A DNA stretch of 64,000 nt from Rhodocyclaceae bacterium. GTDB lineage: Bacteria > Pseudomonadota > Gammaproteobacteria > Burkholderiales > Ga0077523. Shown piece by piece: positions 34,237 to 42,554 of the stretch. Positions within the stretch are counted from its first letter, which is position 1; every line of letters starts with the position of its first letter. Where the stretch lies: the NCBI GenBank assembly GCA_020248405.1, contig JADCHQ010000012.1, forward strand, positions 18,339-82,338, in the 5' to 3' direction. The notes beneath the pieces are model-generated. The model was not told where the DNA came from, did not search any database, and saw nothing but the letters and a program-made list of their open reading frames with translations. A program made the translations under genes and the position numbers.

Positions 34237-36105
34237 TCAGCGTGCTCCGGGAGCGTCCGGGGACCCAGCGCCCATCTGCTCGGTGCGCGGCAGCAGGCGG
34301 CGCAGGCCCTTGAGTTCGTCCGAGTCCAGCGACGGGTTGGACACCACCACCGGCCGCAAAAAGATCACCAGTTCGGACTTGCGCGCCAATTCATTGCGGT
34401 AGGCGAACAGGTCTCCGGCACGGGTGTTGCCCAAACCGGGCACCTGGTTGCGGTTGCGGTCCACCTCGTCCTTGATGAGGCCGCCGAGGATGGCTGTCTG
34501 GCCGCTCACCACCTGCAGCACAGATTCGATCTCGCGAACTTCAACAACGGGGATCTCATTCCTGAGGTTCCTGTCGGCGAGCGTTGGGTTGGGGTCTGCG
34601 ACAACCCCAACCTGGCTGGTGACCGTTGGGCGCACGGTCAGCGTGACCTGTCCGTTGTCGTTGATCTGCGGCGTCATGCTCATCACCAGCCCGATGGGCA
34701 CCGTGCGCGCGGTGGTGGTTACGTTGGTGGTGGAACCCGCATTCACAGTGGTCAGGACGGTGGATTGAACGGTGAAGTACACCTGGTTGCGCACCACCTT
34801 GAGCAGCGCCGTCTGGTTGTTGAGCGCCATCAGCTTGGGGCTGGAGAGTACCCGGGCGTTGCCGAACTGCTCCAGCAGCTTGAGCGTGGCGAAGATGTTG
34901 CCGGCCGCATCCGCGGAATAGCCCACGGTCATGGAGGGTGGGCTGCCAAGGGCGCCGGCGGTCATGAGTTGGCGGAACGTGAAACCTGCGCCCGGGCTCC
35001 CGGCCACGCGCCCCCAGTCCACGCCAGCCTGGTATTGCCGCGACAGCTCCACCTCCACGATGGTGGCTTCGATGAGCACCTGGCGCTGCACCGAGGACAT
35101 GACGCTGTCCAGGTACTCCCGCACCAGGAGATGCTGGGCTTGGGTGGCCATGACCGTTACGGTCCCGGCCACGGGGTTCACCACTACCTCGTTGATCACA
35201 TCGCCAGGAATGGGCGCCGCCTGCTGGCCGTCGAAAGCGGTGGCGAAGAGGTCCTTGGCATTCTCCCCGGCGCGGGCTACAGCTTCTGCCTGGGCGATGC
35301 GCTCATCGCGGCGCTGCTTGAGCGCCTCGGCCCGGGCGGCGCGCTCCTCGGAAGATTGAGTCTGGGCCCGCGTGGCCGACAGAATCGACTTGACGTTGCC
35401 TTCCAGGGTCTTCCAGAAGTCGTTGGTCGAGGTGGTGGTGACCGTGGTGGACGAAGCGTTGGCTGCACCCCCGCCCCCGCCGCCACCGCCGCCTCCCCCC
35501 CCGCCTCCTCCCCCACCGCCCCCGCCGCCGGCTCCGACGGTGGCGATGATGCCCGACACGCCCACGGTGGAGTCGGTATTTCGCACCACGTTCACGTAAT
35601 TGACTTTGTAGGTGCTGATGTAAGGCGTGTCGGCCTGTACCGAAATGGAGCGCCCGTCCTGCTTCCAACGCAGGTTGGCCTGCCTAGAAATGCGATCCAG
35701 GATGGCGGGCAACGTTTCGTCGATGGCGTTGAGGCTCACGACCCCAGTGATGCCGGGATGCACGTCGATGTTCTGCCTGGTGTCGCGGGCCAGCGCAAAC
35801 AGCAGTTCCTTCACGGGTACTTCGTTGACGACCACGCTGTAGGTGGGCAGTTTCGGCTTTGGCCGCGGCGCGGGTGGTGGGGGTACGGAAACCGGCGCCG
35901 GCACATCCCCGCCGCCGGAGGGCGCCGCTGCGGTTTTGGCTGAGAGATGCCCCTCGGAAACTGGCAGGGAGGGCGCCCGGTAGCTGCAGCCAGCGAGCAA
36001 ACCAATCGCCAGGGCGATGGCCAACGCAACCGTGGAGGCAGGGCTATGAACGGGTAGGACGGAGGCCCGAACCAAGCCGCTATTGCGGACAGGTCTTGTG
36101 TGCAC
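34237..36105 (-). CDS. mshL: Outer-membrane secretin lipoprotein (MshL family)
   Basis: About 620 residues. A lipobox (IGLLAGC) ends the signal peptide; then a Pro-rich linker, a STN/N-domain region (VNEVPVKELLFALARDTRQN), a run of 21 consecutive Gly (residues 193-213 with this start), and the secretin domain (RQVLIEATIVEVELSRQY, then EIESVLQVVSGQTAILGGLI and VPGLGNTRAGDLFAYRN). It forms the outer-membrane pore for the pilus. The start is uncertain: ATG at 36198 would put 70 residues before the lipobox Cys, GTG at 36105 gives 39, TTG at 36075 gives 29; none has a good ribosome site. Confidence 0.88.
   Translation of the reverse strand: MHTRPVRNSGLVRASVLPVHSPASTVALAIALAIGLLAGCSYRAPSLPVSEGHLSAKTAAAPSGGGDVPAPVSVPPPPAPRPKPKLPTYSVVVNEVPVKELLFALARDTRQNIDVHPGITGVVSLNAIDETLPAILDRISRQANLRWKQDGRSISVQADTPYISTYKVNYVNVVRNTDSTVGVSGIIATVGAGGGGGGGGGGGGGGGGGGGGGAANASSTTVTTTSTNDFWKTLEGNVKSILSATRAQTQSSEERAARAEALKQRRDERIAQAEAVARAGENAKDLFATAFDGQQAAPIPGDVINEVVVNPVAGTVTVMATQAQHLLVREYLDSVMSSVQRQVLIEATIVEVELSRQYQAGVDWGRVAGSPGAGFTFRQLMTAGALGSPPSMTVGYSADAAGNIFATLKLLEQFGNARVLSSPKLMALNNQTALLKVVRNQVYFTVQSTVLTTVNAGSTTNVTTTARTVPIGLVMSMTPQINDNGQVTLTVRPTVTSQVGVVADPNPTLADRNLRNEIPVVEVREIESVLQVVSGQTAILGGLIKDEVDRNRNQVPGLGNTRAGDLFAYRNELARKSELVIFLRPVVVSNPSLDSDELKGLRRLLPRTEQMGAGSPDAPGAR
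35467..35529 (-). repeat. Poly-glycine-coding GGN tract in the secretin gene
   Basis: Twenty-one successive GGN codons with mixed third positions. The opposite strand reads as runs of C broken by G, A and T. It sits between the secretin's N-domain and a Thr/Ser-rich stretch. Such low-complexity GC sequence can vary in length by slippage. Confidence 0.9.
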
Positions 36106-36305
36106 CCCGGCGCGGGCACAGGCGCTCCGCTCAGCGGACCTCGACCCACTCCATAGAGAGGAAGCGCAGGGCCTTGAATTAGGGGGGGGCGTGAACATGA
36201 ACCAATAATAATATGAGCGGGGTCGAAACGGCTCTAAATACTTGATGCAGCGCGAGACTGCCCATGTTAATGGCTGGCGGGGCACCTCAAGGTTCCGCCC
36301 CGCGG

Positions 36306-36333
36306 AGTATGGAATCGATGCACAAAAAATCAA
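36306..36333 (-). promoter_or_regulatory. Candidate sigma-70 promoter upstream of mshL
   Basis: On the minus strand TTGATT and CATACT are separated by 16 bases within the 320-base gap between the ExeA-like gene stop and the chosen mshL start. The gap otherwise shows no gene. This would give mshL and the genes behind it their own transcript with a leader of roughly 200 bases. Confidence 0.35.
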
Positions 36334-36425
36334 CTGCTACCCGATGCACCATTGATCCTAACGGCCGGGCGGCAGCGTACTTGAGAGGGACGCAGCACCG
36401 GGCGCTCCCAGGCAAATGGACGCGG

Positions 36426-37400
36426 CTACGGAGCCCTGGGCAGCGCAGGCACTGGAGGCGTCGGCGGCGAGGGGCTGTTGCTCTGGTGAAACAGCCACCA
36501 CGCGCCGCCCGCCGCAATCATCATGACGATGGCGATCGCGCCGGTCGTCCAACCACGAGACGGCCGCGCCTTGCGCTGTGAGGACGGCTGCTGGTTGAAC
36601 TCGCTATCCCGAACCGCCACCCGGGCGTGCTCGATTGTCACCGTATGGGTGTTGGCGGCGAAGGCCGCCAGCAGCGTTTTCTCGGCGATCAGGTTGATTC
36701 GGCGGGTGAGCCCGCCGCTGGCGCGGGCGATGAAGGCGACCACCTTGGGAGAGAACAGCGCCGGCCCCCGGTAGCCGGCGGCGCGCAGACGGAAGTTGAG
36801 GTACTCGCCGATATCCGATTCCGCCAGGGGCGCGAGATTGAAGCTGTGAGTGATGCGTTCCCTGAGTTGGCGGATGCTGGTTTCGCTCAGGTTTTCGTCC
36901 AGCTCCGGCTGGCCGAAGAGCACCAGCTGCAGCAGCTTGTGGCGGTCGGTTTCGAGGTTGGAGAGCAGCCGAATTTCCTCCAGGGTGGCAATCGGCATCC
37001 CCTGCGATTCTTCCACGAACGCCACTACTTGCCGACCCTCGGCGTGGCGCCGCAACAGGTAATCGTGCAGCGCGTGCATAACCTCCAGGCGTTTGGCATC
37101 GCGTGCCACCGGCAACTGCAGCTCGAAGGCAATCGCGTGCATGATCTCGTCGGGCGAGACGCTGGGATTGCCAAGATAGACAATGTCGACTCGCTCGGCG
37201 AGCCTCGCCTGCAGCATGCGGCACAGCATGGTCTTTCCGCTGCCCACTTCGCCGGTAACCTTGATGATCCCCTCACCGTTGAGGATGGCGTATACGAGGG
37301 CATCCAGAACCGCTCCGCGGTTGGCGCCCTCGAAAAAAAACTCGGTGTCGGGCGTGATCCGAAAGGGTGGGCGCTTGAGCCCGAAAAAGGCGTAGTACAT
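36426..37400 (-). CDS. ExeA/MshM-like AAA+ ATPase with C-terminal membrane anchor
   Basis: A 324-residue AAA ATPase of the GspA/ExeA/MshM type: MYYAFFGLKRPPFRITPD is the family N-terminus, followed by Walker A GEVGSGKTMLCRML, Walker B VVAFVEESQ and sensor segments. A C-terminal transmembrane helix (GAIAIVMMIAAGGAWWLF, near 293-311) ends in a short proline-rich periplasmic tail with no peptidoglycan-binding domain. ExeA relatives assist secretin insertion through the cell wall. ATG start has a G-rich stretch (GGGGGG) just upstream, and the gene begins eight bases after the response regulator stop. Confidence 0.85.
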   Translation of the reverse strand: MYYAFFGLKRPPFRITPDTEFFFEGANRGAVLDALVYAILNGEGIIKVTGEVGSGKTMLCRMLQARLAERVDIVYLGNPSVSPDEIMHAIAFELQLPVARDAKRLEVMHALHDYLLRRHAEGRQVVAFVEESQGMPIATLEEIRLLSNLETDRHKLLQLVLFGQPELDENLSETSIRQLRERITHSFNLAPLAESDIGEYLNFRLRAAGYRGPALFSPKVVAFIARASGGLTRRINLIAEKTLLAAFAANTHTVTIEHARVAVRDSEFNQQPSSQRKARPSRGWTTGAIAIVMMIAAGGAWWLFHQSNSPSPPTPPVPALPRAP

Positions 37401-37408
37401 GCGCCCCC

Positions 37409-38863
37409 CTACGCCCGCCCGCCGGGGCTGCCGCCCGCCGTGTGGGTGTCGTGGCCCTGAACACGGCCGTAGAGGGTGGTGCGACGAACGCCCAGCATGC
37501 GAGCTGCCTGGCTGAAGTTGCCGTGGCTCATGGCGAGTGCAGCTTCCACGAAGCAGCGTTCCCACTGACGCAAAGTCTCGTCCAGGTCGAGGTTGTGGCG
37601 CGTCTCAAGGATTCCGCGGGCCGCCTGCACGCTGGGCTCGAAGCTGGGCGCAGGCGTAGCCGTTTCCTCATGGGCCTGGAGAGAACCCGCGAAATCGAGC
37701 TCTGTGGCCAGTTGCTCTCGGCTGACCTTTTGACCCGAGTGCCGGGTTATCAACCGGATCACCACGTTGCGCAATTCACGCACGTTACCGGGGAAGGGAT
37801 AATCCATCCACAGCGCGAGCGCTTCTGGAGAGAGAACAAATGGCGGTGCGCCTGTCTGGGCGGCATACAGCGCCGTAAAGTGTTCCAGCAGGAGCTGACG
37901 GTCTTGCCCCAGCTCGCGCAGCGGCGCCACCTGAATGGCAAACACGGACAACCGGTGATACAAGTCAAGGCGGAAGCGGCCTGCGCGCACTTCTTCCCGC
38001 AACCCGCGATTGGTGGCGGCAATCACCCGGGCTTCGCTGTGCCGCGACTGGGTTTCACCGACGCGTTGAAACTCGCCGTTTTCCAGTACACGCAGCAACT
38101 TGGCTTGTAGTTCCAGAGGCAGCTCGCCGATTTCGTCAAGGAACAGCGTGCCGTCGCGAGCGTCTTCGAAGTAACCGCTGCGGGCTCCGGCGGCGCCGGT
38201 GAAAGCCCCCTTGGCGTGGCCGAACAGGGTGGGTTCCACCAGATTCGCCGAAATGGCGGCGCAGTTCAGGGCGAGATAGGGTCGTCCAGCACGAAGGCCG
38301 GCCCGGTGCAGGGCCTCGGCCACCAGTTCCTTGCCGCTACCTGATTCGCCTTCAATGAGCACGGGAAAGGGCGAACTGCCGTACAGGGTGATTTGCTCAC
38401 GCAGTCGCTCAATGGGAAAGCTCCTGCCCACGATACCGCTGGTGGCGGCAGGGTCGCGTTTCTCGGCTGCACTGAAGCCGGAGGCGCGCAGCAGTAGTTC
38501 CTTGAGGCGCTCGGGCTCGCACGGCTTGGCCACAAAATCCACTGCTCCCAGGGCGCGAGCATGGCGGGCGTTCGCCTCGTCGTTCTGGCCTGAGAGCACC
38601 AGGATTTTCATTTGTGGTGCAGCGCCGAGCAGGTCTCCGATGAGCTTGAAACCCTCGTCGGGGCGGTGCGGCGTGGGCGGAAGGCCCAGGTCCACCAGCG
38701 CGAGGCCGGGCGGCTCGCCGAGTTGCGTCAGGAGGCTTTGCACCTGGCCACGGGAATCGGCGGCATAGACATTGAAGTCACGACCAAGCACGAAGGACAG
38801 GGTGTCGGAGATCAGTGGATCGTCATCGACGATCAGCAGGTCGGGCCGGACTTTGGTCTCCAT
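37409..38863 (-). CDS. Sigma-54-dependent response regulator (PrsR/NtrC-like)
   Basis: A 484-residue activator: receiver domain with acidic pocket VDDDP (13-17) and phospho-acceptor Asp 58 in LVDLGLPP; AAA+ domain with Walker A GESGSGKE, the sigma-54 contact motif KGAFTGA and FLDEIGELP; and a Fis-type helix-turn-helix (ALAMSHGNFSQAARMLGVRR). The receiver, with LVDLGLPP and LSGQNDEANARHARALGAVDF, resembles PrsR of PEP-CTERM systems, but no exosortase is here. It should be able to open -24/-12 promoters such as that before the pilin gene. Start taken at METK; an ATG nine codons upstream overlaps the ABC ATPase gene. Confidence 0.9.
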   Translation of the reverse strand: METKVRPDLLIVDDDPLISDTLSFVLGRDFNVYAADSRGQVQSLLTQLGEPPGLALVDLGLPPTPHRPDEGFKLIGDLLGAAPQMKILVLSGQNDEANARHARALGAVDFVAKPCEPERLKELLLRASGFSAAEKRDPAATSGIVGRSFPIERLREQITLYGSSPFPVLIEGESGSGKELVAEALHRAGLRAGRPYLALNCAAISANLVEPTLFGHAKGAFTGAAGARSGYFEDARDGTLFLDEIGELPLELQAKLLRVLENGEFQRVGETQSRHSEARVIAATNRGLREEVRAGRFRLDLYHRLSVFAIQVAPLRELGQDRQLLLEHFTALYAAQTGAPPFVLSPEALALWMDYPFPGNVRELRNVVIRLITRHSGQKVSREQLATELDFAGSLQAHEETATPAPSFEPSVQAARGILETRHNLDLDETLRQWERCFVEAALAMSHGNFSQAARMLGVRRTTLYGRVQGHDTHTAGGSPGGRA

Positions 38864-38870
38864 GGAGGAC

Positions 38871-39602
38871 TCAGGCGGCCCGAGGCTCATCGATCAGCCG
38901 CAGGAACGCCTGCTCCAGCGAGGCGTCACCGTGGGAGGCGCGCAATTGGGCGGGGCTGCCCAGGTAGCGCAGGCGGCCGCGGTGAAGCACGGCCATCCGG
39001 CCGCACATCTCGTCCACGTCAGCGAGCGCGTGGGAAGTGATGAACACAGTGGCGCCTCCGGCGTGGCGCTCTCGCAACACTGCCTTGAGCAGCGCCCGGG
39101 CCTTGGGATCGAGACCGCTGGTGGGTTCGTCCAGCACAAGCATGGGGCGGCCCGCGAGCAGGGCGCAGGCGAGCCCAAGTTTTTGCGTCATGCCTTTGGA
39201 GAATGCGCGCACCGGCTTGTCGAGAGCCGCCGCATCGAGGTCCAGGCTGGCGATGGTGGAACGAGCCAGTGCTTCGTCGTAGCGTTGTCCGTATAGCCGC
39301 AGCATGAGGCGGAGAAAATCCCTTCCCGTGGCATAGAAGGGAGCATTAAATCGCTCGGGCACGAACGCGATGCTGGAACGCGCTTCGGTGCGCGTGCTCG
39401 GAATGCCGAAAAGTTCGATTTGACCCTCTTCGGCGCGGTTGGCGTCGAGCAGGCACTTGATCAGCGTGGTCTTGCCGGCGCCATTCATGCCCACCAAGCC
39501 GAAGAAATCTCCCTGATCCACTTCCAGATCCACCTCTGCCAGGGCGGTCAGCGGGCCGAAGCGCTTGGTGACCTGATCGATGCGAAGGGCGGGTAGCGGC
39601 AT
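38871..39602 (-). CDS. ABC exporter ATP-binding protein
   Basis: A 243-residue ABC ATPase of the CcmA/NatA-type exporter group: Walker A GMNGAGKTTLIKCLLD, Q-loop region IAFVPERFNAPFYATG, signature FSKGMTQKLGLACALLAG, Walker B MLVLDEPTSGLDP and H-loop ITSHALADVDE. There is no permease next to it; the ABC-2 permease at 22186-22965, at the other end of the pilus locus, is the likely partner. First gene of the minus-strand run that continues with the response regulator seven bases later. Confidence 0.85.
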   Translation of the reverse strand: MPLPALRIDQVTKRFGPLTALAEVDLEVDQGDFFGLVGMNGAGKTTLIKCLLDANRAEEGQIELFGIPSTRTEARSSIAFVPERFNAPFYATGRDFLRLMLRLYGQRYDEALARSTIASLDLDAAALDKPVRAFSKGMTQKLGLACALLAGRPMLVLDEPTSGLDPKARALLKAVLRERHAGGATVFITSHALADVDEMCGRMAVLHRGRLRYLGSPAQLRASHGDASLEQAFLRLIDEPRAA

Positions 39603-39733
39603 TCGGAAGGGGGACCTGAAGCCTCGGAGTGCCCGCTCGGCGAAACGCCGCGGAACCTGGCAACGGTAACGGAATCGAAAGGTTGCCTCAAGAACGGCCT
39701 GATCTGAGAGGTGTTCGCTCGGGGCCAGCGGGT

Positions 39734-39739
39734 TACAAT
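39734..39739 (+). promoter_or_regulatory. Candidate -10 element before mlaF
   Basis: TACAAT, followed by AT-rich sequence, lies 36 bases before the mlaF TTG codon in the gap between two divergent genes. No convincing -35 hexamer was found at 16-18 bases. Confidence 0.35.
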
Positions 39740-39774
39740 TCTCGTTATTTTTTTCGAACCCTGCAGGCCGCCCT

Positions 39775-40584
39775 TTGTCCTCGGAAGCACTTGTTGAACT
39801 CGACGCCGTGGAGTTCGCCTACGCGCAGCGACCCATTCTCAAGGGGGTGAGGATGCGGTTTCCGCGTGGCTCGGTGGTGGCGATCATGGGGGGCAGCGGT
39901 TGCGGCAAGACCACGCTGCTGCGATTGATCGGAGGCCAGTTGCGCCCCTCGAAGGGCGGAGTGCGGGTTGAAAGTCAGGATGTGGCGGGGCTTTCCCACG
40001 GGGCGCTGTACCGGCTGCGACGTCGCATGGGCATGCTGTTCCAGTTCGGCGCCCTGTTCACCGATCTGACCGTGTTCGACAATGTGGCATTTCCGCTGCG
40101 CGAGCACACCAGCCTGTCCGAGACCATGATTCGCGACCTCGTGCTCATGAAGCTGCAGGCCGTGGGACTGAGGGGCGCAGCACAGTTGCGCCCGGCGGAA
40201 CTGTCGGGAGGCATGGCGCGGCGTGTGGCGCTGGCGCGCGCAGTGGCCCTGGATCCCATGCTCATCATGTACGACGAGCCCTTTACGGGCCTCGACCCCA
40301 TTTCCCTCGGGGTGATCGCGAACCTGATCCGGCGCCTGAACGACGCGCTCGGCGCCACATCAGTGCTGGTGACGCACGATGTGGAGGCGTCGTTGCGCAT
40401 CGTCGACTATGTCTACATCCTGGACGGCGGCCTCATCGTGGCCGAGGGCACGCCCGAGCAGATCCGGGCCTCTGCTGAGCCCGTGGTGCATCAGTTCGTC
40501 CATGGCGAGGCCGATGGGCCGGTAGGCTTCCACTATCCGGCAGCCGGGCTTGCCCAGTCCTTCGGCATGGGAGAACGGCCATGA
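39775..40584 (+). CDS. mlaF: Phospholipid ABC transporter ATPase MlaF
   Basis: A 269-residue ABC ATPase of the Mla (lipid asymmetry) system, which moves glycerophospholipids between outer and inner membrane. Walker A GGSGCGKTTLLRLIGG, signature LSGGMARRVALARA, Walker B MLIMYDEPFTGLDP and H-loop VTHDVEAS are intact. No ATG or GTG lies in a sensible place, so TTG is taken as start, with AGG about eight bases upstream. Its stop overlaps the mlaE ATG. Confidence 0.95.
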   Translation: MSSEALVELDAVEFAYAQRPILKGVRMRFPRGSVVAIMGGSGCGKTTLLRLIGGQLRPSKGGVRVESQDVAGLSHGALYRLRRRMGMLFQFGALFTDLTVFDNVAFPLREHTSLSETMIRDLVLMKLQAVGLRGAAQLRPAELSGGMARRVALARAVALDPMLIMYDEPFTGLDPISLGVIANLIRRLNDALGATSVLVTHDVEASLRIVDYVYILDGGLIVAEGTPEQIRASAEPVVHQFVHGEADGPVGFHYPAAGLAQSFGMGERP

Positions 40585-41375
40585 TTGGAGCGCTTGACGC
40601 TGGCCTTCGGTCCCTGGGTGCCCGGGTAGTGGACGGCGTTTGGAAACTCGGTTGCGCCACGCGCTTCACGGGCACGCTGCTGGCACGGTCGGCCCCGGCG
40701 CTGCGTCGCCCTCAGTTGTTGCTCGACCAGGTGCACTTCACCGGTGTGCTATCGCTCATCATCATCGTGGTGTCCGGGCTGTTCGTGGGGCTGGTGCTGG
40801 GGCTGCAGGGTTACGAGACCCTCAAGCGCTATGGCTCGGCGGAGGCGCTTGGCACGCTGGTGGCGTTGGCGCTGGTACGCGAGCTTGGGCCGGTGGTGGC
40901 GGCGCTGCTTTTCGCGAGCCGTGCGGGTTCAGCCATCACGGCGAAGATCGGCATCATGAGGTCCACCGAGCAACTCTCGGCCATGGAGATGATGGCCGTA
41001 GACCCCTACAGCCGGGTGCTGGCGCCCATCTTCTGGGGAGGGGCCATTTCCATGCCGCTGCTGGCGGCCATATTCAGCGCCTGCGGCGTGTTCGGCGGTT
41101 ACCTGATCGGCGTGGTGGTGCTGGGCGTGGATTCGGGCGCTTTCTGGTCGCAGATGCAGGCTGCGGTGGATGTCTGGGACGATGTGGGCAACGGCGTGAT
41201 CAAGAGCGTGGTGTTCGGCGTGGCCGTCACGCTCATCGCGTTGTTCGAAGGCTGGGATGCGCCGCCCACTGCCGAAGGGGTGTCCTATGCCGTGACGCGC
41301 ACCGTGGTCACCTCGGCGCTGGCGGTCCTGGCACTGGATTTCGTCCTCACCTCGTTCATGTTCACTGGGGTTTGA
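40581..41375 (+). CDS. mlaE: Phospholipid ABC transporter permease MlaE
   Basis: A 264-residue MlaE/YrbE permease with five or six membrane helices and the family signatures RELGPVVAALLFASRAGSA and KIGIMRSTEQLSAMEMMAVD. It forms the inner-membrane core with MlaF, MlaD and MlaB. ATG overlaps mlaF (ATGA). Length is that of the family. Confidence 0.95.
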   Translation: MIGALDAGLRSLGARVVDGVWKLGCATRFTGTLLARSAPALRRPQLLLDQVHFTGVLSLIIIVVSGLFVGLVLGLQGYETLKRYGSAEALGTLVALALVRELGPVVAALLFASRAGSAITAKIGIMRSTEQLSAMEMMAVDPYSRVLAPIFWGGAISMPLLAAIFSACGVFGGYLIGVVVLGVDSGAFWSQMQAAVDVWDDVGNGVIKSVVFGVAVTLIALFEGWDAPPTAEGVSYAVTRTVVTSALAVLALDFVLTSFMFTGV

Positions 41376-41379
41376 ACAC

Positions 41380-41853
41380 ATGAAACGTACCACCATCGAC
41401 TTGTGGGTTGGCCTGTTCGTCACCGCCGGGCTGGCGGCGCTTATGGTTCTCGCCCTGAAGGTGGGCAATGCCACCACCGTGAGCGCTGCCGATGGCTATC
41501 GTGTCACGGCCGAATTCGACAACATCGGCGGCCTCAAGCCGCGCGCGCCGGTGAAGAGCTCCGGCGTGGTGGTCGGGCGCGTGGAGCGCATCGAACTGGA
41601 TACGCGCAAGTTCGTCGCCCGGGTCACGCTGCGCCTGGACAGACGCTACGATTTCCCGGCCGATTCCTCGGCCTCCATCCTGACCGCCGGGCTGCTGGGC
41701 GAGCAGTACGTGGGGCTGGAGGGCGGCGGTGACGAAAAGCTCCTCAAGGATGGTGACCGCGTGACGATCACGCAGGGGGCCATGATTCTGGAGCGCATGA
41801 TTGGGCGCTTCCTGTACGGCAAGGCTGCCGAGGGGCCCCAGCCCGAGAAATGA
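41380..41853 (+). CDS. mlaD: MCE-domain lipid-binding protein MlaD
   Basis: A 157-residue protein with one N-terminal transmembrane helix (LWVGLFVTAGLAALMVLAL) and a single MCE domain (about 38-118: VTAEFDNIGGLKPRAPVKSS, AGLLGEQYVGLEGG). It forms a hexameric ring in the periplasm that carries lipid to MlaE. A short tail of about 35 residues follows. It begins four bases after mlaE. Confidence 0.93.
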   Translation: MKRTTIDLWVGLFVTAGLAALMVLALKVGNATTVSAADGYRVTAEFDNIGGLKPRAPVKSSGVVVGRVERIELDTRKFVARVTLRLDRRYDFPADSSASILTAGLLGEQYVGLEGGGDEKLLKDGDRVTITQGAMILERMIGRFLYGKAAEGPQPEK

Positions 41854-41906
41854 ACCCCCGCCCGCGGCCGCTGTGCCGGCGCCCGGGCCTTTGCTGGAGA
41901 ACAGTC

Positions 41907-42554
41907 ATGACGACGACACCGATGCTTCCTGGCCGCAGCCTGGCCGCTCTGGCCCTGTTGGCCCTCGGTCTCGCCGGCGCGCCGGCGCGTGCCCAAGTGG
42001 TACCGCCCGACGAACTGGTGCGCTCCACCTCCGAGCAAGTGCTCAAGATGGCCGCCGAAGACACCGGCGCCAAGAACGGCAGCACGGCCAAGCTGGTGGA
42101 GTTGATCGAAACCCGCGTGGTGCCGCACTTCGACATGAGGAAGGTCACGCGGCTGGCGGTGGGCAGGCCGTGGCGCGAGGCCACGCCCGAGCAGCAGGCC
42201 ACACTGGTGCGCGAGTTCCAGAACCTGCTGGTGCGCTCCTACGCCGCTGCCTACACCGCCTATCGCCAGGTGAAGGTGGAGGTGCCCCCCGTGAAGCTGA
42301 CCGGCGGCGAGGAGGAGGTGGTCGTGAAGACCCGCATCCTGCTGCCGGGTGGTGCGCCGCCAGTGGGTGTGGATTACGCCATGGGCCGTTCCGATGCCGG
42401 CTGGAAGGTCTTCAACGTCACCGTGGACGGCGTGAGCCTGGTCACGACCTACCGTAACGAGTTCGCTGCCCAGATTCAGAACGGCGGCATCGACGGACTG
42501 ATCGGCTACCTTCGGGAGCGCAACGCCCGGGTCGGACGGCCGGCGGCGAAATGA
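41907..42554 (+). CDS. mlaC: Periplasmic phospholipid-binding protein MlaC
   Basis: A 215-residue protein: signal peptide (LAALALLALGLAGAPARAQ) and MlaC/Ttg2D fold ('ETRVVPHFDMRKVTRLAVGRPWREATPEQQATL', 'YRNEFAAQIQNGGIDGLIGYL'). It shuttles lipid between the outer-membrane MlaA complex and MlaFEDB. The ATG was chosen because GGAG lies seven bases before it; a longer frame from 41850 overlaps mlaD and lacks a signal peptide at the right place. mlaA, often found between mlaD and mlaC in betaproteobacteria, is absent here. Confidence 0.92.
   Translation: MTTTPMLPGRSLAALALLALGLAGAPARAQVVPPDELVRSTSEQVLKMAAEDTGAKNGSTAKLVELIETRVVPHFDMRKVTRLAVGRPWREATPEQQATLVREFQNLLVRSYAAAYTAYRQVKVEVPPVKLTGGEEEVVVKTRILLPGGAPPVGVDYAMGRSDAGWKVFNVTVDGVSLVTTYRNEFAAQIQNGGIDGLIGYLRERNARVGRPAAK

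Noticed and set aside
35467..35529. Sequencing or assembly error in the poly-glycine tract.
   Set aside because: The frame continues correctly on both sides and third codon positions vary, so a simple homopolymer error is unlikely, though exact length could be off.
36264..36581. Small plus-strand frame in the gap before mshL.
   Set aside because: Arg-rich antisense product that runs into the ExeA-like gene; no supporting motif.
20524..39602. PEP-CTERM/exosortase system.
   Set aside because: Only the regulator pair resembles that system; no exosortase, PEP-CTERM tail or polysaccharide gene was found.
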